A stretch of 64,000 bases of DNA from Xylocopilactobacillus apicola (GTDB taxonomy: Bacteria; Bacillota; Bacilli; Lactobacillales; Lactobacillaceae), in contig NZ_AP026802.1 of the NCBI RefSeq assembly GCF_033095985.1, positions 62,001 through 126,000 of the forward strand, given 5' to 3'. Position numbers and translations under genes: made by a program. Every line of letters begins with the position of its first letter. The first letter of the stretch is position 1. Under the pieces are notes generated by a model. That model saw only the letters and a list, made by a program, of their open reading frames with translations. It did no database searches and was not told where the DNA came from. Shown piece after piece: positions 44,549 to 53,955 of this stretch.

Positions 44549-44740
44549 TAATTCTTCCATTACTTGTTCTATTGTTTTTAGAGGTTCTCCTGCTTCTTGA
44601 TAGTGCTTGTAAGCAGCTTCGCCAACTTTTGCATCATATTCATCTTCAAGTTGTTCGATTGAGTACTTCTTTAGCAAATCAGAAAGGCTGACTCCATAGA
44701 GATCGGCCATTTTTTGTAACCATTCATTAGTTGTTGTCAT
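44525..44740 (-). CDS. RelB/DUF6290-like antitoxin, orphan
   Basis: 71 residues. WLQKMADLYGVSLSDLLKKY, then EQLEDEYDAKVGEAAYKHYQ and TIEQVMEELL match the second half of RelB-like antitoxins; the first beta strand is weak. It starts at the ATGA shared with the yaaA stop. No toxin follows. Confidence 0.6.
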   Translation of the reverse strand: MTTTNEWLQKMADLYGVSLSDLLKKYSIEQLEDEYDAKVGEAAYKHYQEAGEPLKTIEQVMEELLKPNNAQ

Positions 44741-45525
44741 TTTTCACCTCTTTGTTTACCTGTTTGGGATTCTGGTCGCACAAAAGCCCAGACGGATTCA
44801 GTTGAGCGGTTTTTATCAAAATGATATCCAGCGAGGTCAAAGTCCTTTAAGTCTTCGACTTGTTGGAGCTGATTTTTGATGATAAATCTGCTCATTAGTC
44901 CGCGGGCTTTTTTTGCATAAAAACTGATGATTTTATATTCGCCGTTTTTCTCGTCCAAAAAAATCGGCTGAATCAGGTTTGCTTTTAGCTCTTGAGGCTG
45001 AATGGCTTTAAAATATTCGTTTGAAGCAAGATTGATTACGGTTGACTGCCCTTCATCGTTGAGGTTTTGGGTCAGTCGGTCGCCCCAAAATTGATATAAA
45101 TTACTGTTTTTCCCATTCGGTAATTTGATCCCCATTTCCAATCGATATGGCTGGATTAAGTCAAGTGGTCTTAAGATGCCGTACAAGCCAGATAATATTC
45201 GTAAATGAGTTTGCGCAAATTTTAAATCAGAGTCTGAGAAGTCCTCCACTTGCAGTCCTTCATAGACGTCTCCTTTAAAAGCTTGAATTGCCTGGCGAGA
45301 GTTGTCTATAGTCGAGTCATTTTGCCAATTTTGGAATCGTTCGTAATTCAGTTCAGCGAGTTTTGGACTGATTGACATTAAACTTTGTAAATCGGCGGGA
45401 GTTAGTTTTTGGCAATATTTAATGAGGACTTTCGCATCGGGAAGGTATTGAGGCTGGGTGAACTTTTGAGTTAATAATGGTGATTTAAAATCTAATTTTT
45501 TTGCAGGTGAGATCAGTGTAATCAT
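44737..45525 (-). CDS. yaaA: Peroxide stress protein YaaA
   Basis: 262 residues. ITLISPAKKLDF at the start, LRILSGLYGILRPLDLIQPY near residue 108, LINLASNEYFKAI-like segment near 160 and ISFYAKKARGLMSRFII near 205 are diagnostic for YaaA (DUF328), which limits free iron and DNA damage under peroxide. Full length. Coupled by ATGA to the small antitoxin-like gene that follows. Confidence 0.9.
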   Translation of the reverse strand: MITLISPAKKLDFKSPLLTQKFTQPQYLPDAKVLIKYCQKLTPADLQSLMSISPKLAELNYERFQNWQNDSTIDNSRQAIQAFKGDVYEGLQVEDFSDSDLKFAQTHLRILSGLYGILRPLDLIQPYRLEMGIKLPNGKNSNLYQFWGDRLTQNLNDEGQSTVINLASNEYFKAIQPQELKANLIQPIFLDEKNGEYKIISFYAKKARGLMSRFIIKNQLQQVEDLKDFDLAGYHFDKNRSTESVWAFVRPESQTGKQRGEK

Positions 45526-45604
45526 AATTTTTGTCCTAGAATGTATTTATGGATCTAATTTTACTCTTTATCGCCCGCAGATTAAATGATGGAGGAAAAA
45601 ATAT

Positions 45605-45859
45605 ATGATAAAATCAGTAAATCTACGCAAGACCAAGAAAACTTTGTTTGATGGGCTGGAGCCAGAGTATCTAAATTATAGACATGAATATTCCTGCCCC
45701 TTTTGTTCAAGCAAGATTGAATCAAAGGTTATTGAATCTAAATCATTTTATCAACTTGATGAAGACGTTAAATGTAAAATAATAAGTCTGATTTCAGGTT
45801 TAGATGCAGGGAATAATTCGTATAAAGAACCAGGATTAGTTTATAATTTTGCCAAGTAG
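45605..45859 (+). pseudogene. CPFC-motif protein, N-terminal part
   Basis: 84 residues with a CPFC motif (EYSCPFCSSKI near residue 30), a helical middle, and a stop at 45859. The next frame continues with SSNQHEFLIFSASGEFQPAR, the expected second half of what I believe is one small family (zinc-finger-like start, GE-x-QPARY later). A shift of +1 would join them. I therefore treat it as the front of a broken gene. Confidence 0.4.
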
Positions 45860-46394
45860 CAATCAACATGAATTTTTAATCTTTAGTGCTAGCGGCGAAT
45901 TTCAACCTGCAAGGTACATGGTGATTCATTGGGGGATTTTTGAAATAATGAAACGATACGATAAATATGATGAATTGTATTTGTTAGAAGCAATTCAGGA
46001 CGCTGGATTAAAGAATGTTCAAGTAATTGCATCTGATGAAATCAGGCAAAAAATGATTGATAAATTTGTAGATTTTTCTTTAAATAAATCTGATGAGAGA
46101 ATATTTTTGAACTTTAAAGAACCAACAAATGTTTATTATAAAAACTCTTATTGTCTGCAGGTGCTAAAGAATAATCCGCAAAAGGGAAAATTTTATCTGT
46201 TTGCAGAAGAAAGCAAGAGCTGTCTGGTTTTAAACAATTGGGGCGAAGTACTAGAGATCCTGGAAAATTTACCCTACATGAATGTTTATATTTTAGATGA
46301 ATTGCTTTCATATGTTATCTCAGTAACTGAGGAAGATAACATGATTTTTACCGGGATAGAATTGAATGAAAAATTTAGAAACTATAAAGAATGA
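45849..46394 (+). CDS. DUF6756-like protein, fused or broken N-terminus
   Basis: Up to 181 residues. The first ~30 (FLIFSASGEFQPARYMVIHW) appear to belong to the preceding CPFC gene. From about MKRYDKYDELYLLEAIQDAG (ATG 45949) the sequence has the pattern I link to DUF6756 (IRQKMIDKFVDFSLNKSDER, FYLFAEESKSCLVLNNW, MNVYILDELLSYVI). The intact gene may start at 45949. An immunity role is inferred from context. Confidence 0.45.
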   Translation: MPSSNQHEFLIFSASGEFQPARYMVIHWGIFEIMKRYDKYDELYLLEAIQDAGLKNVQVIASDEIRQKMIDKFVDFSLNKSDERIFLNFKEPTNVYYKNSYCLQVLKNNPQKGKFYLFAEESKSCLVLNNWGEVLEILENLPYMNVYILDELLSYVISVTEEDNMIFTGIELNEKFRNYKE

Positions 46395-46701
46395 AATTAT
46401 ATCTCTTCCTACAATAATGAATATCTCCGAAGAAATTCGAATCATCACTGATTTGATGAACGTGGAAACTGAGGATTTAATTGAAAATAAAGATATTTTT
46501 CGTTTTATTGTAAACTCTCTCGAACTTTCGCATGCAGATTCAGGTTTTATGGATGTAACGAAAAGAAATGAAAAAAACTTTATTAATTTTTATGTTTGGT
46601 TAAGAAAAATTAATGACGACTATGGTCTGATCTTGAACAACAATACAATAGGTGTTTTTGGCATGAGCATTGAGGACATCAACAGATCAATGAATCTATA
46701 G
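46366..46701 (+). CDS. Hypothetical immunity-train protein
   Basis: 111 residues, helical, with IRIITDLMNVETEDLIENKD and FINFYVWLRKINDDYGLILN. It starts inside the previous gene. No family known. Confidence 0.45.
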   Translation: MKNLETIKNEIISLPTIMNISEEIRIITDLMNVETEDLIENKDIFRFIVNSLELSHADSGFMDVTKRNEKNFINFYVWLRKINDDYGLILNNNTIGVFGMSIEDINRSMNL

Positions 46702-46738
46702 AGAATTGGGGAATCAGAATTGAAGATAGATGAAAGGA

Positions 46739-46887
46739 AATTAAAATTGACGATTGTTACAGCCCCTTTGAGCGATTGCTTACGATCATTCTAAAGATTC
46801 CGTAGCGATAATGATTATGAACTTGTGGATATTGCAGTGACAGAAATCATGGCTTCTTTTCCCGAGTTTGTTAAACAGGAAATTTAA
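46739..46887 (+). pseudogene. Gene scrap in the 322-base gap before the DUF262 gene
   Basis: Frames of 46740-46890 encode SPFERLLTIILKIP, a shift, then DYELVDIAVTEIMASFPEFV. This reads as a 45-residue remnant of a small helical immunity-type gene with a frameshift. The rest of 46702-47023 shows an A/T-rich promoter-like stretch near 46965 and nothing else. Confidence 0.3.
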
Positions 46888-47023
46888 AACCAATTGGTAG
46901 CTTGCGAGCACACAAGGGCTGGATTTTTGTGCGATACGAGGGAGATTAGCTGGCTTTTGAATTTTTTTTAAAATAAGTATATATTAATTGAAAACGATTT
47001 AAATACTGATAAGGAGTTTAAAT

Positions 47024-48982
47024 TTGAAAGCAGATAGCATGGAGTTAGTTGATTTTTTAGCACAAAACAAGACCATCTTCAGAATCCCTGTGTATCAACG
47101 AAATTATGAATGGGGAGAAGGGCAGTGTGTTCAACTTTTTAAAGATTTAGAAAATGCTTTCAAGCAAAATAAAAAGCATTTCTTAGGTGCCGTTGTTTAC
47201 GTCCCAGAAGAGGGACCAAATCTTAGCCATCTTGAAACAATTATTGATGGACAGCAGCGATTAACTAGTTGTATGTTACTGCTTAGAGTACTTGCCAATT
47301 TAAATGAAAACAATAAAGAAGAGATAGAAAATAGTTTTTTGTTCAATAAATATATTGAATTAAACAACCATATTAAACTGCAGCCGGTTGATAAAGATCA
47401 AGAAGCTTTTCAAAAAGTAATCAATAATCAAGCTGATCAGTATGAAGTTCCATCAAAAATAATTGAAAATTACAATATTTTTAAAAGTTTGGTTACGAAT
47501 TCAGAATTAAATATAGATGAATTATTTCAAGCTATAAATTATCTTAATATCGTTTATATCTCGCTTGATAAAAGTGAAAATCCACAAGTTATTTTCGAAA
47601 GCCTTAATTCAACGGGAGTTTCTTTGTCATCACCTGATTTGATTAGAAATTTTATCTTAATGCGGTTGGGTTCTAATGATCAAACCAGACTTTATAATGA
47701 ATATTGGTCGAAGATTCAAGCCCAGTTTGTGGGAAACGTCCTAACAGAATTTATTCGTCACTATTTAATTATGCGGACGGGGAGATTTGTTAACAAAGAA
47801 AAAATATATGATTCTTACAAAAACTTTTATGACGATCAAAATTTGACCCCTGAAGAAGCATTGAGAGATCTTTTAACTACGTCAAATTATTATCGTCATC
47901 TGTTGGATGCTAATAAAATGTCTAAAAAGTTTGACAAAATAGTAAGAAATATCAATATTTTGGATAAGAAGGTGGTATATCCCTATTTTTTAAAACTATT
48001 GGATTTGAACGCTAAAGGACTATTAACGTGGGAAGAAATTGAAGAAATAGGTCTTGTGATTCAAAGCATGCTTTATCGCAGAATGGTTTGTGGCATTCCT
48101 AGCAATGGTTTAAACAGCTTGTTTATTTCGCTAACGGGTAAATCAGATTCTGAGTATGAATTATTAAAGGCCCGTTTGTCTAACAATGACTTTCCAAATG
48201 ATAAGATATTTAAAGAAAGTTTGATTAATTTTCCAATTTACAATAAACGGCGTGATTGGGCAAAACTGACTTTGGTTGTGCTTGAAGAAAATTATACAAA
48301 AGAAACTGTTGATTTTGATGATGCTCAAGTGGAACATATCATGCCCCAAAAGTTATCTACTGACTGGCGGATTCAAGTCCCTAATGCGGAAGCCGTAAAT
48401 AAACAGTTGGGGAACACAATAGGGAATTTGACTTTAACTAAATATAATCAAGAAATGGGAAATAAAGATTTCAATGAGAAGAAATCGTTCTATCATGATT
48501 CTAATATCTATTTGACGAGAAAAATTTCAGAAACTTGTGATACTTGGAATAAAGAAACAATCATCTCTCGAGCATCTGAGCTGGCGGATTCTTTAATTAA
48601 TATTTTTCCTAAGTTAGAGTTAACACCAGATAAACAAGAAAATGATTCTAACCAAGAATATTCGATCAGTGAAGAAGTTGATGTTACAGGTAAAAAGCCA
48701 ATTAGAATAACAATTCAATCGAAAGATTTTGCGGTTTCTTCATGGGCAATGTGTATTGTCGTCTTTTTAAATTATGTTTGGGATAATGATAGTGAGATTT
48801 TTAAGATGATTAAAAACTATCCTACTTTTCACAATATGTTTTCTAATTTTAGGAAGCCAAAAGAGTTGAGTAATGGAGAAATGGTGGAGACAAGTTATTC
48901 TGCCAACAAAATTTTGGCATTACTAGCGAAAATGTCAGAAGTATCCGGGATTGAGGATGAAGTTAGTTATACGATTAAATAA
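47024..48982 (+). CDS. DUF262/DUF1524 protein, GmrSD-type nuclease
   Basis: 652 residues. The N-terminal DUF262 domain shows IPVYQRNYEWGEGQ near residue 24 and IIDGQQRLTS near 77, a ParB-like nucleotidase motif set. The C-terminal DUF1524 domain carries an HNH-type motif, VEHIMPQ near residue 436, followed by GNTIGNLTLT and NKDFNEKK. The last ~110 residues form a small extra domain. This is the GmrSD/type IV restriction architecture in one chain, acting on modified phage DNA in known cases. Start TTG 47024 has AAGGAG 7 bases upstream. Confidence 0.8.
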   Translation: MKADSMELVDFLAQNKTIFRIPVYQRNYEWGEGQCVQLFKDLENAFKQNKKHFLGAVVYVPEEGPNLSHLETIIDGQQRLTSCMLLLRVLANLNENNKEEIENSFLFNKYIELNNHIKLQPVDKDQEAFQKVINNQADQYEVPSKIIENYNIFKSLVTNSELNIDELFQAINYLNIVYISLDKSENPQVIFESLNSTGVSLSSPDLIRNFILMRLGSNDQTRLYNEYWSKIQAQFVGNVLTEFIRHYLIMRTGRFVNKEKIYDSYKNFYDDQNLTPEEALRDLLTTSNYYRHLLDANKMSKKFDKIVRNINILDKKVVYPYFLKLLDLNAKGLLTWEEIEEIGLVIQSMLYRRMVCGIPSNGLNSLFISLTGKSDSEYELLKARLSNNDFPNDKIFKESLINFPIYNKRRDWAKLTLVVLEENYTKETVDFDDAQVEHIMPQKLSTDWRIQVPNAEAVNKQLGNTIGNLTLTKYNQEMGNKDFNEKKSFYHDSNIYLTRKISETCDTWNKETIISRASELADSLINIFPKLELTPDKQENDSNQEYSISEEVDVTGKKPIRITIQSKDFAVSSWAMCIVVFLNYVWDNDSEIFKMIKNYPTFHNMFSNFRKPKELSNGEMVETSYSANKILALLAKMSEVSGIEDEVSYTIK

Positions 48983-49036
48983 ATGGTAGCGGATTCTAAC
49001 AAGAAGTAAGATAATAGAACACAGGAGGACTTTCGG

Positions 49037-50215
49037 ATGACAAATAAATTTGATTTTGATCAAATAATAGATCGACACAACACCAATTCAGTGAAATGGG
49101 CGCCCGAGACGCTGCAAGAAAAGTTTAATGAACCAGAAATTAAGTATCCTTGCTGGGTGGCAGATATGGATTTCTTGTGCCCGCCAGCAGTGCGGGAAGC
49201 GATTAATAAGCAAGCTGCGCACGGAATTTTTGGTTATAGTTCTAGTAATAAGCCGGATGCAGCTTATATTAACTGGGCAAAACGGCGTTTTGATTGGGAA
49301 ATTTCGCCCGAATCGCTTTTGCATACGCCAGGCGTTGTGACAGCGATCCGGCTGGCAGTTCAGACTTTTACTCACCCAGGCGATCAAGTCTTGATTCAGC
49401 GGCCCGTTTACTATCCATTTAGTGAGGCTGTTGTGGATAATGGGCGCAAGTTGATTTCAAATTCGCTTGTGTTAAAAGACGATCGTTATGAAATCGACTT
49501 CGATGATTTCAGTGCCAAATGTAGCGATCCTAACACGAAGCTGTTTATCCTGTGTTCGCCGCATAATCCGATTGGTCGGATTTGGACAAAAGATGAGCTA
49601 TTAAAAATGTTGCAGATTTGTTATGACAATCACGTTTTTGTGATTGCTGACGAAATTCATCATGATCTAATTATGCCCGGGACTACTCACCACGTTGCAG
49701 CAACTCTCGATGCTAAGTACGCCCAAAATCTGATGACTTGTACCGCGCCAAGCAAGACTTTTAATTTGGCAGGCTTACAGTTCTCAAACGTGATTATTGA
49801 AAATCCAGAGCGTCGCCATGATTTTCAGCGGGCGCTTAATAATGTCGGTTTAGGGTCAAGCAATCCTTTTGCTTTGGTTGCGACAACGGCAGCTTACGAT
49901 GAAGGCGAAGAATGGCTTGATGAATTACGCGAATATTTAGCTGGCAATTTAGCCTGGATTAAAGATTACTTGGCGAAAAATTTACCTCAGATCAAAATTC
50001 GTGAGCATGAAGCGACCTATTTGATTTGGCTGGATTGTCGCCAACTGGGCTTAAGCGACTCAGAGCTTGAGCAGGTAATGTATCGCAAGGCGAAAGTGGC
50101 AATGGACGCTGGCACTTGGTTTGGACCAGAAGGCAGTGGGTTCATGCGCTTTAACATGGCGTGTCCGATCAGTGAGGTCAAAGGCGCCTTTGAAAGTATT
50201 TATAAAGCAATCTGA
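49037..50215 (+). CDS. patB: Cystathionine beta-lyase, PatB/MalY type
   Basis: 392 residues, PLP-dependent. PCWVADMDFLCPPAVREAI at the start, CSPHNPIGRIW near residue 175, ADEIHHDL near 210 and SKTFNLAGLQ near 240 (the PLP lysine) match the PatB/MalY subgroup of aminotransferase-fold C-S lyases, which convert cystathionine or cysteine to pyruvate, ammonia and a thiol. ACAGGAGG lies upstream. Single gene ended by a hairpin. Confidence 0.85.
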   Translation: MTNKFDFDQIIDRHNTNSVKWAPETLQEKFNEPEIKYPCWVADMDFLCPPAVREAINKQAAHGIFGYSSSNKPDAAYINWAKRRFDWEISPESLLHTPGVVTAIRLAVQTFTHPGDQVLIQRPVYYPFSEAVVDNGRKLISNSLVLKDDRYEIDFDDFSAKCSDPNTKLFILCSPHNPIGRIWTKDELLKMLQICYDNHVFVIADEIHHDLIMPGTTHHVAATLDAKYAQNLMTCTAPSKTFNLAGLQFSNVIIENPERRHDFQRALNNVGLGSSNPFALVATTAAYDEGEEWLDELREYLAGNLAWIKDYLAKNLPQIKIREHEATYLIWLDCRQLGLSDSELEQVMYRKAKVAMDAGTWFGPEGSGFMRFNMACPISEVKGAFESIYKAI

Positions 50216-50230
50216 ATGGTTGCTTTTTTT
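50206..50230 (+). terminator. Terminator after patB
   Basis: AGCAA and TTGCT pair across a 9-base loop that includes the stop codon, followed by T8. Confidence 0.75.
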
Positions 50231-50266
50231 TGTAGTCAAAAACGAAAAATTGCATGAATAATGTTG

Positions 50267-50298
50267 CAGAATGTTAGGGCTTTCATTCTGTTTTTTTT
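50267..50298 (+). promoter_or_regulatory. Hairpin with T8 in the PTS operon leader
   Basis: CAGAATG (50267-50273) and CATTCTG (50284-50290) are exact inverted repeats with a 10-base loop, followed by eight T. It lies 38 bases before the aldolase gene, after the patB terminator. It could be an attenuator or the binding site of the PRD regulator. Confidence 0.5.
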
Positions 50299-50336
50299 GG
50301 TTATATTTAACTCATCAATAAAGAAAGGTAAGAAAA

Positions 50337-51182
50337 ATGCAATTAGTAAATGGATTTACTCTGATGGATTATGCCAAAAAGCATAATTTGGTTTTGCCCG
50401 CGTTTAATACAACGGATTACGAGATGACTTTAGCTATCGTGAAAGCTTTTGATGAGATGGGGTTGGGAGGATATATTCAGATTTCTTCAAACAATTTAAA
50501 ATTTTCTAGTCCCCAAATTATTGCAAATATGACTCGAGAAGTGATGGAAAGGGAGAACGTTTCGACTCCAATCGGTTTACACTTAGATCACGGTAAGAGT
50601 TTTGACGATGTCAAAGCTTGTATTGACGCAGGGTTTACTTCTGTGATGGTTGATGCGTCTGAATTACCCTACAAAGAGAATATTAAAGCTGTGAAAAGAG
50701 CCTCGGAGTACGCACACTTTTTTAACATTCCAGTTGAAGCAGAACTTGGCGGAATTAAAGGTAAGGAAGACGATCATGTGTCAGATGTTAATGCTAAGAC
50801 GCATCCAGAAGATGTCCTGAATTTTGTGGAAAAAACGGGTTGTGATGTGTTGGCTGTTGCAGTAGGAAATGTCCATGGTCTTGATTTATCTCCAAATCTT
50901 GATTTTCCATTGTTAGAAGAAGTTGCAAAAAATTCACCTGTTCCGCTAGTTTTACATGGGGGTTCAGGGATTCCATTTGACCAAGTCAGAAAAGCTAAGA
51001 ATAGTAATTTGATCAAGGTGAATTATGGATCTGACCTACGTAAAGCTTACATTAAAACTTTTGGCCAATCTTATGATCAGAATCATAACGAATTTAATTT
51101 AATTGCGGTGGCTAGTGCAGGAGTGGACAAGGTGATTGATGCAGCGAAGAACATTATTCACGAGGTAAATGAAGTTAAGTAG
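50337..51182 (+). CDS. Class II ketose-bisphosphate aldolase
   Basis: 281 residues. LPAFNTTDYE at the start, GLHLDHGKSFDDVKACIDAG near residue 80 (zinc His and catalytic Asp), PVEAELGGIKGKED near 132, VAVGNVHGLD near 178 and LHGGSGIP near 205 are the class II fructose/tagatose-bisphosphate aldolase motifs (GatY/KbaY/FbaA). It would split the bisphosphorylated or 1-phosphorylated ketose made by the rest of the operon. AAAGGTAAG precedes the ATG. Confidence 0.88.
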   Translation: MQLVNGFTLMDYAKKHNLVLPAFNTTDYEMTLAIVKAFDEMGLGGYIQISSNNLKFSSPQIIANMTREVMERENVSTPIGLHLDHGKSFDDVKACIDAGFTSVMVDASELPYKENIKAVKRASEYAHFFNIPVEAELGGIKGKEDDHVSDVNAKTHPEDVLNFVEKTGCDVLAVAVGNVHGLDLSPNLDFPLLEEVAKNSPVPLVLHGGSGIPFDQVRKAKNSNLIKVNYGSDLRKAYIKTFGQSYDQNHNEFNLIAVASAGVDKVIDAAKNIIHEVNEVK

Positions 51183-51198
51183 GAAATGAGGTGTTGGA

Positions 51199-53058
51199 GT
51201 GATGAATGAGCGGCAGGTTCGAATGATTGGTGATTTTTATCAGGTTAATTCATCATATCTTACTTCCAATTATTTTGTGGAAAAATATGGGGTTAGTGTT
51301 CGAACTGTTCAAAGTGACATCAAACAAATTCGTGAGTGTCTGGCCGAAAACGACTTTGCGACTTTTAAAACGATTCCCTCCAAAGGGAGTCAGTTGATCG
51401 TTAGTAATCCACTAGATTATTATAAATTTATGGACGGAGTTAAAAGCCTTGATCGATCGTCGCGCTTAAAGAAGTTGAGCCTAATCTTATTGAATCAAAT
51501 TCAAGCGGTAAGTAAAGAACAGCTTTGTCAAAAACTTTATGTGACTCCAACAACGATGACGCAAGACCTTAATAAAGAAGCAGAAATTCTTGAAAAATTT
51601 CAGCTCAATTTAGTGCGTTCCTCTCATCACGGTATTTATATTGAAGGCAGTGAAAATGATAAACGGCGATGTTTGATTAATTTAGGTTTGGAGAGTCAGG
51701 ATGATGATCGCGAGCAGTTCCAACAAAATATTAAAAATGTGCTTGTCGAAATTCTTCATGCGCACCATTACCACATGTCTGACGTTTTGCTGCAAAATTT
51801 ATTGGTCCATTTGGAGATTTCGATTTATCGGATCAAACATGGATTTTATCTGAAGGATTTTTCGCCTTCCGCCGCTAAAAGATTTGAGAAAGATTTTAGA
51901 GTTGCTAAAGAAATATTTGAAAAATTAGCAGGTCGATACTATTTGAAGGCACCAGATAGTGAAATATTAAGTCTAGCGATTTATATTAGAGGTAAAAGTG
52001 ATCTCGAAAATGAATACATTTCTAAAAATGTTGATGAATTTATCAAAGCTTCACTTGGTGAAATTAAAGAAAAATTCAATATTGATTTTGCTCAAGAAAT
52101 AGAATTGAGGGTTTCTTTGGCGTTACATATTATTCCACTTTTGACCCGGATTGAGTTTAATATTCAAAATAAAAATCATCTATTAAAACAAATCAAACGT
52201 TCATTTCCCCTCGCTTTTGATATGGGGGCATATATGGGCATGTTGATTCAAAAAAAAATAAATAAAAAGATTGAGGAAGGTGAAATTGCTTATTTAGCGA
52301 TCTATTTTAATCAATATTTGATAAAACTCAATGGTTTATCGGGGCTTCAGCGAATTTTGATCATTACAAATCTTAAAAGGAGCGAAGATATCCTTTTGAA
52401 ACAGCGCCTTGTGACCTGGTTCGCTAACGAGATTGCGGAAATTAAAATTATTAATTTTTACGAATTAGAAGAAATAAAGTTTGATGACTATGATGTGATT
52501 TTTACCACAGAACCGGGACATGACGAATTGGGAGCGATTTTGATTAATCAGTATCCAGATGATTCTGAATATACCAAAATCAAATTAGCAATTGATGGTT
52601 TTAGAAACGTTGAGGAAATTACGCAGTTGTTTAGTTCTGAACGCTTTGTGGTGGGTGATTTTAAAACAAAACAAGAAGTTCTTAATCGATTGTGCCAAAT
52701 TTCGGCAAGCAAAATTGCTACTGACAAGACAGAGTTGTTGGAAGCGGTGAATTTACGAGAAGACTTGGGTAGTAGCTATTTTGGTAATCAAATTGCCTTG
52801 CCTCACCCGCTTAACCCTTTTTCGGTGGGAACTTTCGTTTCAGTGGTAGTGATTAAAAATTCTCTGGCATGGGATGAAGATCAAAATCAGGTTCATTTAG
52901 CTTTGTTGGTAGTGATTGAGAAAAATAATACAAAAGTTTTTCAGTTGTGGGATTATTTAGGTCAAATGATTAAAAGTCATCATTTTGTTGAACGAGTATT
53001 AAATAAACCTACATATGGGAGATTTATTAGTGAATTAACGGAATTATTAGGAGAATAG
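51199..53058 (+). CDS. PRD-containing regulator with EIIA, MtlR/BglG type
   Basis: 619 residues. Two N-terminal helix-turn-helix units (YGVSVRTVQSDIKQI; KLYVTPTTMTQDLNKE), two PRD domains (~180-285 and ~295-395), an EIIB-like segment (~400-480) and a fructose-type EIIA at the end (IALPHPLNPF, active His near 535). This is a DNA-binding activator controlled by PTS phosphorylation. In PRD2 the usual His is replaced (IAYLAIYF), which may alter control. Second gene of the operon. Confidence 0.85.
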   Translation: MMNERQVRMIGDFYQVNSSYLTSNYFVEKYGVSVRTVQSDIKQIRECLAENDFATFKTIPSKGSQLIVSNPLDYYKFMDGVKSLDRSSRLKKLSLILLNQIQAVSKEQLCQKLYVTPTTMTQDLNKEAEILEKFQLNLVRSSHHGIYIEGSENDKRRCLINLGLESQDDDREQFQQNIKNVLVEILHAHHYHMSDVLLQNLLVHLEISIYRIKHGFYLKDFSPSAAKRFEKDFRVAKEIFEKLAGRYYLKAPDSEILSLAIYIRGKSDLENEYISKNVDEFIKASLGEIKEKFNIDFAQEIELRVSLALHIIPLLTRIEFNIQNKNHLLKQIKRSFPLAFDMGAYMGMLIQKKINKKIEEGEIAYLAIYFNQYLIKLNGLSGLQRILIITNLKRSEDILLKQRLVTWFANEIAEIKIINFYELEEIKFDDYDVIFTTEPGHDELGAILINQYPDDSEYTKIKLAIDGFRNVEEITQLFSSERFVVGDFKTKQEVLNRLCQISASKIATDKTELLEAVNLREDLGSSYFGNQIALPHPLNPFSVGTFVSVVVIKNSLAWDEDQNQVHLALLVVIEKNNTKVFQLWDYLGQMIKSHHFVERVLNKPTYGRFISELTELLGE

Positions 53059-53062
53059 ATTA

Positions 53063-53467
53063 GTGCAATTTATTATGGCTTCGCATGGAAGTTTAGCAAA
53101 GAGCATGCTAGAGAGTGCTCAAATGATTGTAGGACAGCAAAATAACGTAATGACATTTGGACTTTATCCCGAGGATGATGTTGACCAACTGCGTGAAAGA
53201 ATCGAAAAGCATTTGAAAACGCTTGAAGGTGAAGAGATCATCTGCTTTACCGATCTTTATCACGGGAGTCCATTTAATGTAGTTGTTCAGTTAATGGGTC
53301 AATATAAATTTCACCATCTTACGGGGATGAATTTATCAATGATTCTAGAAGCATTAATGATGCGGCAGAACTCAGAAAACACGATTCAAGATATTTGTGA
53401 CACGGTGATGTCTGAAGCCCCTGCGACTTTTATGGATGTTAATAAACAATTGGATTTAGGAGAATAA
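53063..53467 (+). CDS. PTS mannose-family EIIA
   Basis: 134 residues from GTG 53063 (AGGAG 9 bases upstream). FIMASHGSLAKSMLESA carries the phosphorylated His8, and FTDLYHGSPFNVV near residue 76 is the second family motif. It passes phosphate from HPr to EIIB. Cytoplasmic. Confidence 0.88.
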   Translation: MQFIMASHGSLAKSMLESAQMIVGQQNNVMTFGLYPEDDVDQLRERIEKHLKTLEGEEIICFTDLYHGSPFNVVVQLMGQYKFHHLTGMNLSMILEALMMRQNSENTIQDICDTVMSEAPATFMDVNKQLDLGE

Positions 53468-53469
53468 AA

Positions 53470-53946
53470 ATGAAAAATATAGTTTTTGCGCGGGTTGATG
53501 ATCGTTTAATTCATGGAGAAGTGGTTACGGCCTGGGTTCCGACTTATCGAATCAATCATATTATCGTTGTTGATGATGAAATAGCAGGAAATTCTTTTCA
53601 AAAGAGAATTTTGAAATCACTTTCTCCGACAAACGTGCGAGTTGATTCGATGACGGTATCTGATGCAGCACAGTATCTGCAGGGAGAAAAGAACGACAAA
53701 GAGCGAATTTTGCTTTTAACCAAGTCGCCGATCGCATATCAACAACTAGTCGAGAAAGAAGTCGAATTACCACAGGTTAATTTAGGGGGCATGGGGATTC
53801 GGGGGGAGCGCAAGCCATTTGTCAAAAATGTTGCTTGTAATCCAGCTGAAGTCGAAGCAATTAAAGCTCTTATTGCTGCAGAGATTCATGTGTTTTATCA
53901 ATTAGTGCCCGAACAAAGAGTTATTGAAGTTAAAGATTTAGTTTAG
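53470..53946 (+). CDS. PTS mannose/sorbose-family EIIB
   Basis: 158 residues. FARVDDRLIHGEVVTAWVP holds the phosphorylated His15; VDDEIAGNSFQKRILK and NLGGMGIRGERKPF follow as in sorbose/mannose EIIB. Three bases after EIIA. Confidence 0.9.
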   Translation: MKNIVFARVDDRLIHGEVVTAWVPTYRINHIIVVDDEIAGNSFQKRILKSLSPTNVRVDSMTVSDAAQYLQGEKNDKERILLLTKSPIAYQQLVEKEVELPQVNLGGMGIRGERKPFVKNVACNPAEVEAIKALIAAEIHVFYQLVPEQRVIEVKDLV

Positions 53947-53955
53947 GAGGAACTT

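Noticed and set aside
49128-49340. 70-codon ORF overlapping patB
   Set aside because: Shadow of the patB gene; it has no ribosome site and lies wholly inside a clear family member.
50251-50270. Possible sigma-54 promoter before the mannose-family PTS operon (TTGCAT and TTGCA)
   Set aside because: The GG-N10-GC spacing of a -24/-12 promoter is not met, and the operon regulator lacks the AAA+ domain of LevR-type sigma-54 activators.
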